The notes: generated by a model from the sequence alone, not told the origin. Positions 15,775 through 25,122 are shown, counted from the first letter of the stretch. The stretch: 27,602 bases of DNA from CAVYGB01 sp046734815 (GCA_046734815.1 JBKPRZ010000604.1:1-27602); one strand, 5' to 3'. Numbers and translations: made by a program.

Positions 15775-16796
15775 GCGAAGCGCGGCCAGAGATGCAGGCG
15801 GGGGCCATCCGGGCGGTGGCGGTGATCGGAGGCGGCACCGGGTCGTTCCAGGTGCTGTCGGGGCTGCGGCAGAGCGGCTCGCTGAAGCTGGCCTCCATCG
15901 TCACCATGACCGATTCGGGCGGCGACTCGGGACGGCTGCGCTCGGAGTTCAAGGTTTTGCCGCCGGGGGACATCCGCCGCTGCCTGGTGGCCCTGTCCGA
16001 GGACAGCTCCCTGCTGCGCGATCTGTTCAACTTCCGGTTCGACGACGATCCCCTGCGCGGGCGGCAGCTGGGCAACCTGCTGGTTCTGGCGCTGTCCCGC
16101 ATCCTGGGCAGCGAACGCGAGGCCATCAACGCCATCCACCGGCTGCTCAACATCCGCGGCCGGGTGTTGCCCGTATCCTGGGACCAGGTGCACCTGTGCG
16201 CCGAGCTGGCCGACGGCCAGATCATCGAGGAGGAGGCGCACATCGACGTCCCCAAGCACGATCCCTCGATCCCGATCCGGCGGGTGTTCCTGCGGCCGGA
16301 GGCGACCGCCAACCCCGAGGCCCTGGCCGCCATCGACAGCAGCGACTACATCGTGCTGGCGCCCGGCGATCTTTACACCTCCAGCATCCCGAACCTGCTG
16401 GTCAGCGGCGTGCCCGAGGCCCTGCAACACTCACCGGCCAAGCTGATCTACGTCCTCAACCTGATGACCAAGCGGGGCGAGACTCTGGGCTATTCGGCCT
16501 CGCGCCACATCGAGGAGATCGTCCGCTACGGCGGGCGGGTGCCCGACGCCGTGCTGGTGCACCGGGGGGAGATGCCGCAGGGGATGGCCCAGCGCTACCT
16601 GGTCGAGGAGGCGCGCCCGGTGGAGATCGACGAGGCGAAGCTGCGGGCGCTGGGCGTGCCGCTGCTCTGGCCGGCGCCGATCATGTCCGACAGCTCCAAG
16701 GCCCGCCACGACCCCCAGCGCACCGCCACCGCGCTGCTGGCGCTGTTCAGGGCGCTCGAGGAACCGGCTTCGCTGGCGGCAGCGGCCGGCCTTTGA
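15771..16796 (+). CDS. yvcK: Gluconeogenesis factor YvcK/CofD-like protein
   Basis: A 341-residue member of the CofD/YvcK superfamily, which binds UDP-sugars in the YvcK branch and is needed for growth on gluconeogenic carbon and for normal envelope synthesis in the studied bacteria. Motifs: VIGGGTGSFQVLSGLR near the N-terminus, TDSGGDSGRLR, PPGDIRRCLVAL, GNLLVLALSRI and VLAPGDLYTSSIPNLLV. CofD proper transfers lactyl phosphate in F420 synthesis; no other F420 gene is here, so YvcK is the better call. The start ATG 15771 overlaps the mutase stop (ATGA) and has GGAAGGA five bases upstream. Coupling to a glucose-phosphate mutase fits a role at the glycolysis/cell-wall precursor branch. Confidence 0.9.
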   Translation: MSEARPEMQAGAIRAVAVIGGGTGSFQVLSGLRQSGSLKLASIVTMTDSGGDSGRLRSEFKVLPPGDIRRCLVALSEDSSLLRDLFNFRFDDDPLRGRQLGNLLVLALSRILGSEREAINAIHRLLNIRGRVLPVSWDQVHLCAELADGQIIEEEAHIDVPKHDPSIPIRRVFLRPEATANPEALAAIDSSDYIVLAPGDLYTSSIPNLLVSGVPEALQHSPAKLIYVLNLMTKRGETLGYSASRHIEEIVRYGGRVPDAVLVHRGEMPQGMAQRYLVEEARPVEIDEAKLRALGVPLLWPAPIMSDSSKARHDPQRTATALLALFRALEEPASLAAAAGL

Positions 16797-16800
16797 ACGT

Positions 16801-18084
<1,284 letters not shown>

Positions 18085-18087
18085 GGA

Positions 18088-18840
18088 TCAACCTCCAATC
18101 AGATCGAGATTACTCGATACCGGCTCTGCGTCTATCGCGAAGTGCCGGGGCCGGTCAGGCCCCACCACCGTGCTCACCAGGGTGGTCGCGGGCTGTGGAA
18201 AGAACAGGTAGTTGATGATGCCCGGCAGCTGGCCATAGCGGCCCGGGTAGTCGCCGGCATCGAAACCGGCCGGTCCTTCGACGATCTCGCCACAATCCAG
18301 ATGGCGGATCTCCTGCTCGCCCAGCACCGCCACCAGCCGCGCGAAGCGGCCCAGCAGGATCGGGTCGAAGACCCCCGCGCGCGGTGCCTCCTCGACGGAA
18401 AGCCGGTCGCCCAGCATCTCCCCTCGCAGCATGACCTGCTGCACCGCCGCGAAGGGTGCCAGCCCAGAGAGGGCCACCCGCAGATACAGCTCCTCGACCG
18501 CACCGCGGCCAGGCAGGTCGTCGATCGCCGGCGGGCAGCGGCCCTCCCGGCGCTCGATGAGCGACGGGGGGCGACCGGTGCACAGAACGTACACGTAGGC
18601 GCAGGAGGCCGTCGGGTTACCAGGCAGGTACAGCGTCTGCGTGCCCAGCCGGCGCTCCAGCTCGGCGGCCAGCCGTGCGCCCCGCTCGGCCCCCACGCCG
18701 GCGATCGGACCCTCCGGTGTCTCCTGCCAGCGCCGGCCGGGGTACCGGCGGCCCAGGGCCTCGTCGATTGCCGCGAACATCGCGGCCTTGCGGTGGCTGC
18801 ATCCGCCCTTGCGATGGCAGCTGGTGCAGCCGTCGCTCAT
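18088..18840 (-). CDS. Cys-rich protein of unknown function between kamA and gltA
   Basis: A 250-residue protein that I do not recognise. The start ATG 18840 lies 7 nt after the kamA stop; the frame is open further upstream but only as an antisense or overlapping shadow. The N-terminus has a compact cluster CTSCHRKGGCSHRK (Cys5, Cys8, Cys14, His9, His16) suited to a zinc or Fe-S site. Further Cys residues are at 80, 87, 102 and 183. No TM or signal peptide is seen. The C-terminal half is alpha/beta, with ELYLRVALSGLAPF and PGRYGQLPGIINYLFFPQPA. Being placed between a radical-SAM enzyme and citrate synthase with gaps of 7 and 3 nt argues for co-expression. It could be an electron carrier or accessory for the aminomutase; that is inference only. 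Confidence 0.75.
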   Translation of the reverse strand: MSDGCTSCHRKGGCSHRKAAMFAAIDEALGRRYPGRRWQETPEGPIAGVGAERGARLAAELERRLGTQTLYLPGNPTASCAYVYVLCTGRPPSLIERREGRCPPAIDDLPGRGAVEELYLRVALSGLAPFAAVQQVMLRGEMLGDRLSVEEAPRAGVFDPILLGRFARLVAVLGEQEIRHLDCGEIVEGPAGFDAGDYPGRYGQLPGIINYLFFPQPATTLVSTVVGPDRPRHFAIDAEPVSSNLDLIGG

Positions 18841-18847
18841 CGCCGGG

Positions 18848-20251
18848 TCACCGCAGCCGCGGTCCCCGCTCGACGGCCTGGCGAGCCTCGTCCACCATGC
18901 GCGCGTGCTGGGTGGGATCGGCCCAGCGCCGCCGTCCTTCCTCGGGCAGCTGGTCGATCGGGTCGAAGTAGAAGAACAGCTGTCCCGCCCGCACCGAGGG
19001 CGCGCTGTACACCGAGATCCCGGTGACGCGATCGTAGTGCTCGTAAGAATGGGCGTCGCGCTTGCCGCCGCCGCCGGGGGCATCCACCACCACCAGCGGG
19101 GTGTTGAATCCCGAGGTCACGCCGCGCAGGTCTTTCTCGATCAGCAGGCCCGTGCTCAAGGTGGTGCGCAGGTCCTCCACCCCTTTGACCAGGTCGTGCA
19201 TGTAGATGTAGTAGGGGTGCACGTTCACGTATGACAGCCGCCGGGTCAGCAGCAGCTGCACCGCCGTGGTGTCGTTCACCCGTCGCTGCAGCACGGTCTG
19301 GTTGCGGATGGTGATCCCGCGCTCGAACAGCTTGTCGGTGGCGGCCTTGGTCAGCGCCGTGATCTCGCCCGGGTGGTTGAAGTGGGTGTGGATCACCACT
19401 TCCTTGTGCAGGTGGCGGCCTTTCTCGACGATGCGGCTGACGGCGTCCGTCCACTCGTTGTCGGTGAGGATCTTCTGCGGCATCACCGCCAGCCCCTTGG
19501 TCGCGTAGCGGAAGCGGCGCACGTGGGGGATGGCGAGCAGCGACTCGCCGATGTGGGTGATCTGCTCGGCGCGCAGCTGGTACGAGTCGCCGCCCGAGAT
19601 GACGATGTCTTCCAGCTCGGGCCGCGAGGCGATGTACGCGAAGGTGGCCTGCCAGCGCTCGGGGTTCACGCGCAGATGGAACTTGGTCACCTCCTCGGTG
19701 TCGATGCCCACCGCGTAGGAACGGGTGCAGAAGCGGCAGTAGACCGGGCAGGTGTCCAGCGCCAGGAACAGGGCCTTGTCCGAATACCGGTGGGTCAGCC
19801 CCGGCACCGGCATGTCCTTGCGCTCGTGCAGTGAATCCAGATCCAGGTAGGGGTGGTCGGGCAGGCGGCTGGAGGCCACCGGGATGAACTGGATGCGGAG
19901 AGGGTCTTCGTAAGGGTGGTCCCAGTCGATCAGCGACAGCAGATACGGCGACACCCGCACCGACATCGGTGCCTGCCGGAACCCGGCTTCGGCGTCGCGC
20001 AGGAACTCGTCCGGAACCAGTCCCTTGACGGCGGCCAGCAGCTTGGCCGCGTTGGTGATGGAGTTGCGCGCCTGCCAGCCGTGGTCCAGAAAATCCGCGT
20101 CGGACACCTGGGCGTAGGTGGGGACGCGGCGCCAGAAGGGCCCGTCCAGCAGCTGGCGGTGGAGCAATGCATCCGGCCGCGCAGGCGGTTTGAGCGCCGG
20201 CGGCGGCGTCGAACCCGCTTCCGCGGGCCGGGGTTCGGCCTCCGGGATCAT
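18848..20251 (-). CDS. kamA: Lysine 2,3-aminomutase-family radical SAM enzyme
   Basis: The family uses a [4Fe-4S] cluster, S-adenosylmethionine and PLP to move the alpha-amino group of lysine to the beta position. The 467-residue protein has the cluster motif CPVYCRFC (Cys168, Cys172, Cys175), HTHFNHPGEIT (288-298), YIYMHDL with Asp353, and VVVDAPGGGGK, where Lys397 is the PLP lysine and Asp390 precedes it. Asp353 and Asp390 match the two Asp residues that hold the substrate's side-chain amine in clostridial LAM. Glutamate-specific relatives replace them, so lysine is the likely substrate; this is from family knowledge. Beta-lysine serves in osmoprotection, antibiotic side chains, EF-P modification or lysine fermentation; no epmA-like or fermentation gene is in view. 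A TAAGGT box lies six bases before the ATG. Confidence 0.92.
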   Translation of the reverse strand: MIPEAEPRPAEAGSTPPPALKPPARPDALLHRQLLDGPFWRRVPTYAQVSDADFLDHGWQARNSITNAAKLLAAVKGLVPDEFLRDAEAGFRQAPMSVRVSPYLLSLIDWDHPYEDPLRIQFIPVASSRLPDHPYLDLDSLHERKDMPVPGLTHRYSDKALFLALDTCPVYCRFCTRSYAVGIDTEEVTKFHLRVNPERWQATFAYIASRPELEDIVISGGDSYQLRAEQITHIGESLLAIPHVRRFRYATKGLAVMPQKILTDNEWTDAVSRIVEKGRHLHKEVVIHTHFNHPGEITALTKAATDKLFERGITIRNQTVLQRRVNDTTAVQLLLTRRLSYVNVHPYYIYMHDLVKGVEDLRTTLSTGLLIEKDLRGVTSGFNTPLVVVDAPGGGGKRDAHSYEHYDRVTGISVYSAPSVRAGQLFFYFDPIDQLPEEGRRRWADPTQHARMVDEARQAVERGPRLR

Positions 20252-20257
20252 CGTAGA

Positions 20258-20263
20258 ACCTTA
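20258..20263 (-). promoter_or_regulatory. -10-like / Shine-Dalgarno-like TAAGGT box before kamA
   Basis: TAAGGT then six bases (tctacg) then ATG 20251. TAGAAA lies 17 bases upstream of the box and matches the -35 consensus at four positions, so a leaderless promoter is possible. TAAGG is equally readable as a Shine-Dalgarno, and the sequence cannot decide between them. Confidence 0.35.
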
Positions 20264-20312
20264 CCGCGGCCCCCGGCCCCTTTCTACGTACTAAAGATGT
20301 AGTGCGACGTCG

Positions 20313-21650
20313 TCAGAAATTGAGGGCGAACAGCTCGCCCTCGCGGACGATCCGCAGCTGTCCGTGGCCCCCGCGCCGGATCCGGTCCTCGAAGGCGCGC
20401 AGCGATTCCACCGTGGCCGGCGCGGTGCTGGGGGCCACGATCGCGAACAGCACGTCGCCCTCCTGGAGCGAGCCCGACATCGGGCCCCGCGGCTTGACCT
20501 GCACGACCTTCAGGCCGGTTCCCGCCGGCAGCCCCAGGGCGCGCGTCTCCTCGCCGGCCAGCCGCTGCACCACCACGCCCAGGACGTCCTCTCCGCGCAG
20601 TTGCAGGTTCTCGGCCAGGGTGATGTTGAAGGTCGTCCGTCGGCCCTGCCGGATCACCACGACGGGGACGGACTCGCCCGGCCGCCGCGACTTGATCACG
20701 TTGGTCAGCACCTGGTTCGACTCGATCGGGCGCCCCGCTACCTCCACCACCAGGTCGTTGGACTTCAGGCCTGCCTTCTCGGCCGGGCCACCCCGGTCGA
20801 CGCCGTTGATCAGCGCCCCGGGCTGGAACTCGATGCCCATCTGACGGGCCAGCTCGGGGGTCAGCGGCTGGGACGTGATCCCCAGGTAGCCGCGGCCCAC
20901 CCGCCCGTTCTTCAGCAGCTGCTCGGCGATGTTCTTGGCCAGGTTGATCGGGATGGCGAAGCCGACGTTCATGGCCGCGGCCGGGTTCAGGATGGCGGAG
21001 TTGATCCCGACCACGTCACCCGAGAAATTGAACAGCGGGCCACCCGAGTTGCCGCGGTTGATGGCGGCGTCGGTCTGGATGAATTCCTGGTAGCCGGCGT
21101 TGTCGGCCAGAGTGCGGTTCTTGGCGCTGACGATCCCCATGGTGACCGTCTGGCCGAGGCCCAGCGGATTGCCGATGGCCAGCACGTAGTCGCCCACCCG
21201 CAGGCGGTCCGAGTCGCCCAGCTTCGCTACCTTGAGGCTGCCGGGCGGTTTGGTCAGGCGGACGACAGCCACGTCGGTGGCTGGATCGCTGCCCTCCACC
21301 TTGGCGGGCAAGACCCGGCCGTCGCTGGTGACCACCTGGACCTCGTCGGCTCCCGCCACCACGTGGTTGTTGGTGAGGATGGTGCCCTTCGAATCGATGA
21401 TGAAGCCCGAGCCCAGCCCCTGCTGCGCCTCCTCGCGGCCGCGCGGCTGCGACTCCATCCCGAAGCGGTCGCGCAAAAACTCGCTGAACGGGTCGCTGCG
21501 CATGGCCCGCGGGATGAACTTGATGCTGCGGATGGTGACGACGGAGTCCTTGACCGCCTCCACCAGTGGGGCCACCGAACGGCCCATCTCCGACGGCGTC
21601 GGAACCGCCTGGGCGAATGTCGACAGCAGCAGGACCAGGGCCGGGGACAT
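20313..21650 (-). CDS. HtrA/Deg-type periplasmic serine protease with two PDZ domains
   Basis: A 445-residue envelope protease or chaperone. A short signal peptide (ALVLLLSTFAQA) is followed by the trypsin-like domain with the full triad: His in LTNNHVV, Asp in DVAVV and Ser in GNSGGPL. Two PDZ domains follow, at about residues 250-340 (GYLGITSQPLTPELARQMG, GALINGVDRGGPAEKAGLKS) and 350-440 (DVLGVVVQRL, GTGLKVVQVKPRGP). Two PDZ domains place it with DegP/DegQ rather than DegS. It degrades or refolds damaged envelope proteins. It starts six bases after the infA stop, so it is probably read from the infA promoter. The signal peptide is short, with few positive residues, so the start may lie slightly elsewhere. 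Confidence 0.93.
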   Translation of the reverse strand: MSPALVLLLSTFAQAVPTPSEMGRSVAPLVEAVKDSVVTIRSIKFIPRAMRSDPFSEFLRDRFGMESQPRGREEAQQGLGSGFIIDSKGTILTNNHVVAGADEVQVVTSDGRVLPAKVEGSDPATDVAVVRLTKPPGSLKVAKLGDSDRLRVGDYVLAIGNPLGLGQTVTMGIVSAKNRTLADNAGYQEFIQTDAAINRGNSGGPLFNFSGDVVGINSAILNPAAAMNVGFAIPINLAKNIAEQLLKNGRVGRGYLGITSQPLTPELARQMGIEFQPGALINGVDRGGPAEKAGLKSNDLVVEVAGRPIESNQVLTNVIKSRRPGESVPVVVIRQGRRTTFNITLAENLQLRGEDVLGVVVQRLAGEETRALGLPAGTGLKVVQVKPRGPMSGSLQEGDVLFAIVAPSTAPATVESLRAFEDRIRRGGHGQLRIVREGELFALNF

Positions 21651-21656
21651 GCCGGG

Positions 21657-21872
21657 TCAGCCCCGGTACACGACGATGCCGCGGGTGGGATCGTAGGGGG
21701 TCAGCGCCACCGTGACCTTGTCCCCCAGCACCACGCGGATGCGGTGCTTGCGAAGCTTGCCGCCCAGATGGGCGAGCACCTGGTGACCGTTCTCGAGCTC
21801 GATCCGGAAATTGCCGGCCGGTAACACTTCGACGACGCGACCTTGAAACTCGATGTGTTCTTCACGGCCCAT
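21657..21872 (-). CDS. infA: Translation initiation factor IF-1
   Basis: A 71-residue OB-fold protein that nearly matches the usual 72-residue length. Diagnostic stretches are IEFQGRVVEVLP, FRIELENGHQVLAHLGGK, LRKHRIRVVLGDKVTV and LTPYDPTRGIVVYR. IF-1 sits in the ribosomal A site and helps select the initiator tRNA. The start ATG 21872 is fixed by the family N-terminus; the frame is open further upstream only as an antisense shadow of rpiB-pgi. There is no Shine-Dalgarno. A promoter just upstream would leave a leader of only a few bases. It is followed at 6 nt by the HtrA-type protease. It is not in a ribosomal-protein operon here. Confidence 0.95.
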   Translation of the reverse strand: MGREEHIEFQGRVVEVLPAGNFRIELENGHQVLAHLGGKLRKHRIRVVLGDKVTVALTPYDPTRGIVVYRG

Positions 21873-21882
21873 GGGGTCAAAG

Positions 21883-21911
21883 AAGGTACTCGGTCGACCC
21901 GGTCGGGTCAA
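21883..21911 (-). promoter_or_regulatory. Sigma-70-like promoter for infA, with internal dyad
   Basis: TTGACC (21906-21911), exactly 17 bases, then TACCTT (21883-21888) on the minus strand. The predicted start is about four bases before the infA ATG. The spacer contains a GACCCG/CGGGTC inverted repeat (21896-21909) and the overlapping palindrome GGTCGACC (21892-21899), which could be an operator between this promoter and the divergent rpiB-pgi gene. Confidence 0.55.
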
Positions 21912-21968
21912 CCGCCGGCACTTTTGGGGGACCCCTGTCCGGCGCGATGGTGTATCAGAGGAAAAACC

Positions 21969-24050
21969 GTGAAGATCCATGCTGGCAGCGACCACGCGGG
22001 CGTCGGGCTGAAGGCCGTCCTGATCAGCCATCTGCGCGCGCGTGGCCACGAGGTCCTCGACGTGGGAACCCAGAGCGAGGCCCCCACCGACTACCCCGAC
22101 TGGGCGGCGCAGGTCGCGCTCGCCGTCCGCGGCGACCCGGGCAGCCGCGGCCTCATCGTGTGCGGATCGGGCGTGGGGGTGAGCATCGTGGCCAACAAGG
22201 TGCCGGGCATCCGCGCGGTCGATGCCTGGAACCCGGAGGTCGCGCGGGTGTCCCGTTCGCACAACGACGCCAACGTGCTTTGCCTGGGGTCGCGCTTCGT
22301 GGATGAGTCCGCCGCCCGGGCCATCGCCGACGCCTGGCTGGAGACCGGCTTCGAGGGGGGCCGGCACGTCCCCCGGCTGGCGAAGATCGGCACGGTCGAG
22401 GGGCTGGCCGGCTCGCTGGCGGCGGTGGAGCGCGAGCAGGCGCTGCTGACCCGCCGGCGGGTGGTCGAGCGCATCTGGAGCCGCGATCCGGCGGTGTTCA
22501 CCGACGACGCCCAGACCCGAGAGCCGGTGCGCAAGTCGATCCTCAGCCGCCTGGGCTGGCTACGCGCGCCCGAGGAGATGGCCGCACAGATCGACGACAT
22601 CGAACGCTACATCGCGGAAGTGCACGGATGGGGCTGCCGCGAGGTGGTGCTGCTGGGCATGGGCGGCAGCTCGCTGTGCCCCGAGGTGCTGGCGCTGACC
22701 TTCGGTCACGCCGGAGGGATCCCGGTGCGGGTTCTGGACAGCACCGATCCCGCGGCGGTGGCCGAGGTGGCGGGCAGCATCGATATCGCCCGCACCCTGT
22801 TCGTGGTCGCTTCCAAGTCGGGCGGCACCATCGAGGTGGCCTCGTTCGAGAGCACCTTCTGGGCGCGCGCGGTGGCCCAGCTGGGGGTGCAGCAGGCGCG
22901 CACGCGCTTCTGCGCCATCACCGACCCCGGCACCGAGCTTCACCACCGGGCCCGCGACCGCTACGGGCGCGTCTTTCTCAACCCCGCCGACATCGGCGGC
23001 CGCTACTCGGCGCTGTCGCTGTTCGGGCTGGTGCCGGCTGCCCTGCTGGGCATCGACGTGCGCCGGCTGCTGGCGGCCGGCGGCTCGATGGCGGCCGCTT
23101 GCCGCGCCACCCACCCGGCCGAGAACCCCGGCGCGGCCCTGGGCGCCTTCCTGGGAGCGCTGAACAAGCAGGGGCGCGACAAGCTGACCCTGGTGGTCTC
23201 GCCCGAGCTGGCCAGCCTGGGGGCCTGGATCGAGCAGCTGGTGGCCGAGTCCACCGGCAAGCTGGGGCGCGGGATCGTCCCGGTGGATCTCGAGCCGCTG
23301 GGGCCGCCCGCCAGCTACGGCGACGACCGGGCGTTCGTGACGATCCAGCGCAAGGGAGGCGACCCGGCCGCGGCCCCCGCCGCGCTCGAAGCCCTGCGCC
23401 TCGCCGGCCACCCGCTCTTCTCCATCGAGCTCGCCGACCGCATCGATCTGGGGGGCGAATTCTTCCGCTGGGAGTTCGCCACCGCGGTGGCCGGCGCCAG
23501 CCTGGCGGTCAACCCGTTCGACGAGCCGAACGTGACCGAGGCGAAGGAGGCCACCGCACGCGCGCTGAAGACCTACTGGTCGGAAGGCAAGCTGCCCGAC
23601 CCCGGGCCCCGCCTGCGGCCCGACGACCGCGCCGCGGTGCTGGGACACCTGGGGCAGGCCCGGCCGGGCGACTACATCGCCCTGTGTGCCTTCTTCCAGC
23701 GCACGCCCGATCGCGACCGGCTGCTCACCGAGCTGCGGCGCCGCTGCCGCGACCGCTTCCGCCTGGCCACCACGGTCGGCTACGGTCCCCGCTTTCTCCA
23801 CTCGACCGGGCAGCTGCACAAGGGAGGCCCCAACAGCGGCCTGTTCCTGCAACTGACCGGGGACATCGGGACGGATGTCGATGTCCCCGAGCGCGGCTTC
23901 ACCTTCGGCGTGCTGCGGGACGCCCAGGCGCTGGGGGACCTGGAGGCCCTGCGGCAGCACCAGCGGCGGGCGATGCGGGTGCACGTCGGCACCGACATAC
24001 AGACCGGTCTCGATCGGCTGATCGAGTGTCTGGCGCAGCCCGGGTCGTGA
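21969..24050 (+). CDS. rpiB-pgi: Fused ribose-5-phosphate isomerase B / glucose-6-phosphate isomerase
   Basis: A 693-residue two-enzyme fusion. Residues 1-145 are a complete RpiB (ribulose-5-P to ribose-5-P): SDHAG at the start, TDYPD (40-44), the catalytic Cys65 in VCGSGVGVSI, RSHNDANV with the catalytic His, and FEGGRHVPRL at the end. After a 35-residue helical linker comes phosphoglucose isomerase (glucose-6-P to fructose-6-P): LLGMGGSSLCPEV (228-240), ASKSGGTIEV (281-290), IGGRYSALSLFG (342-353), the catalytic Glu427 in AESTGK, and TGQLHKGGPNSGLFLQ (613-628). The last motif is typical of the Pgi half of transaldolase-Pgi fusions, so RpiB appears in place of transaldolase. The start is GTG 21969 with AGAGGA seven bases upstream. 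The glucokinase gene follows after 49 nt. Confidence 0.93.
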   Translation: MKIHAGSDHAGVGLKAVLISHLRARGHEVLDVGTQSEAPTDYPDWAAQVALAVRGDPGSRGLIVCGSGVGVSIVANKVPGIRAVDAWNPEVARVSRSHNDANVLCLGSRFVDESAARAIADAWLETGFEGGRHVPRLAKIGTVEGLAGSLAAVEREQALLTRRRVVERIWSRDPAVFTDDAQTREPVRKSILSRLGWLRAPEEMAAQIDDIERYIAEVHGWGCREVVLLGMGGSSLCPEVLALTFGHAGGIPVRVLDSTDPAAVAEVAGSIDIARTLFVVASKSGGTIEVASFESTFWARAVAQLGVQQARTRFCAITDPGTELHHRARDRYGRVFLNPADIGGRYSALSLFGLVPAALLGIDVRRLLAAGGSMAAACRATHPAENPGAALGAFLGALNKQGRDKLTLVVSPELASLGAWIEQLVAESTGKLGRGIVPVDLEPLGPPASYGDDRAFVTIQRKGGDPAAAPAALEALRLAGHPLFSIELADRIDLGGEFFRWEFATAVAGASLAVNPFDEPNVTEAKEATARALKTYWSEGKLPDPGPRLRPDDRAAVLGHLGQARPGDYIALCAFFQRTPDRDRLLTELRRRCRDRFRLATTVGYGPRFLHSTGQLHKGGPNSGLFLQLTGDIGTDVDVPERGFTFGVLRDAQALGDLEALRQHQRRAMRVHVGTDIQTGLDRLIECLAQPGS

Positions 24051-24099
24051 GCGGTACGCTGCCTCCGGCCATGCCCTTTCAGCCGAGGACCGTCCGACC

Positions 24100-25116
24100 G
24101 TGACCGGAGGATTTGACACCGCCCTCGCGCTGGTGGGCGACATCGGGGGAACGAACTGCCGTCTGGCGCTGTTCCGGGGCAGCGAGAAGCTGATCGAGCG
24201 GACCTATCCGTCGCAGGAGCAGAAGGACTTCGTCAGCGTGGTCGAGCTGTTCCTCGAGCACGCACGCAAGACGCTGGGGCCGGAGGTGCGGCCCCAGCGC
24301 GCCTGCTTCGGGGTGGCCGGTCCGGTCGAGAGCAACACCAGCAAGGTGACCAACCTGCCCTGGTTCATCGACGGTCCCCGGCTGGGCCAGCGGCTGAAGA
24401 TCCCCCGGGTCAACCTGCTCAACGATTTCCAGGCCGCCGCCCTGGGAGTGACGGTGCTGGCCGACCAGCACCTGGTGCCGCTGGGGGGCGGGTCGCGCAA
24501 CCCCACCGGCCCGTGTGTGGTGACCGGTGCCGGCACCGGGCTGGGCGAGGCTTTCCTGGTGTGGTCGCCGGGCGAGAACCGCTACCAGGTGATCCCCTCC
24601 GAGGGCGGGCACGTCGACTTCACCCCGCGCACGCCCCTGGAGAACGCGCTCTTCAACTACCTGAGCGGTCGCTACGGACGGGTGTCCTTCGAGCGCGTGC
24701 TGTCCGGGGCCGGGATCGCCGATACCTTCGCTTTTCTGGCCGGTGAGCCGGCCTGCCGGCCTCTGGTGCGCGAGGAGACGCGCGCCGCGATCGTGACCGA
24801 GGACCCGGCGGCGGTGATCACGCGCCAGGCGCTGGCCGGCGCGGACCCCGTGTGCGTGATCGCGCTGAACATCTTCATATCCGTGCTGGGCGGCCTGGCC
24901 GGCAACCTGGCGCTGTCCATGCTGGCCACCGGCGGCGTGTTCATCGCGGGCGGCATCGCCCCCCGGATCGTGCCCCTGCTGGAGAAGGGGCCCTTTCGCG
25001 AGTCGTTCGAATCAAAGGGGCGGATGCAGCCGCTGGTGGCCAAGATTCCCGCTTACCTCGTGGTCAACCCCGACCTCGGCCTGCTGGGAGCCGCCGTGCA
25101 GGCCTCGCGGCTGTAG
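24100..25116 (+). CDS. glk: Glucokinase (Glk family)
   Basis: It phosphorylates glucose with ATP to glucose-6-phosphate. The 338-residue protein is of the proteobacterial Glk type (PF02685), not the ROK type. Motifs: the phosphate-1 loop VGDIGGTNCRLALF (12-25), FGVAGPVESN, LLNDFQAAALG (the catalytic Asp), TGAGTGLGEAFL, SEGGHVDFTPR and IAGGIAPRIVPLL near the C-terminus. The start is GTG 24100 with GAGGA about 10 bases upstream. It follows the rpiB-pgi fusion at 49 nt on the same strand, so its product goes straight to the Pgi domain of the neighbour. Confidence 0.95.
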   Translation: MTGGFDTALALVGDIGGTNCRLALFRGSEKLIERTYPSQEQKDFVSVVELFLEHARKTLGPEVRPQRACFGVAGPVESNTSKVTNLPWFIDGPRLGQRLKIPRVNLLNDFQAAALGVTVLADQHLVPLGGGSRNPTGPCVVTGAGTGLGEAFLVWSPGENRYQVIPSEGGHVDFTPRTPLENALFNYLSGRYGRVSFERVLSGAGIADTFAFLAGEPACRPLVREETRAAIVTEDPAAVITRQALAGADPVCVIALNIFISVLGGLAGNLALSMLATGGVFIAGGIAPRIVPLLEKGPFRESFESKGRMQPLVAKIPAYLVVNPDLGLLGAAVQASRL

Positions 25117-25122
25117 GTACGT

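Noticed and set aside
15771..16796. CofD (2-phospho-L-lactate transferase of F420 synthesis) as identity of the YvcK-like gene
   Set aside because: No other F420 biosynthesis gene is in the window, and the gene is coupled to a hexose-phosphate mutase, which fits YvcK better.
18841..19083. N-terminal extension of the Cys-rich protein up to 19083
   Set aside because: It lies wholly within kamA in another frame, reads as Ser/Arg-rich shadow sequence, and the ATG at 18840 directly follows the kamA stop.
21873..22367. N-terminal extension of IF-1 on the minus strand
   Set aside because: IF-1 has a fixed length of about 72 residues. The extension is antisense to RpiB and unlike any known domain.
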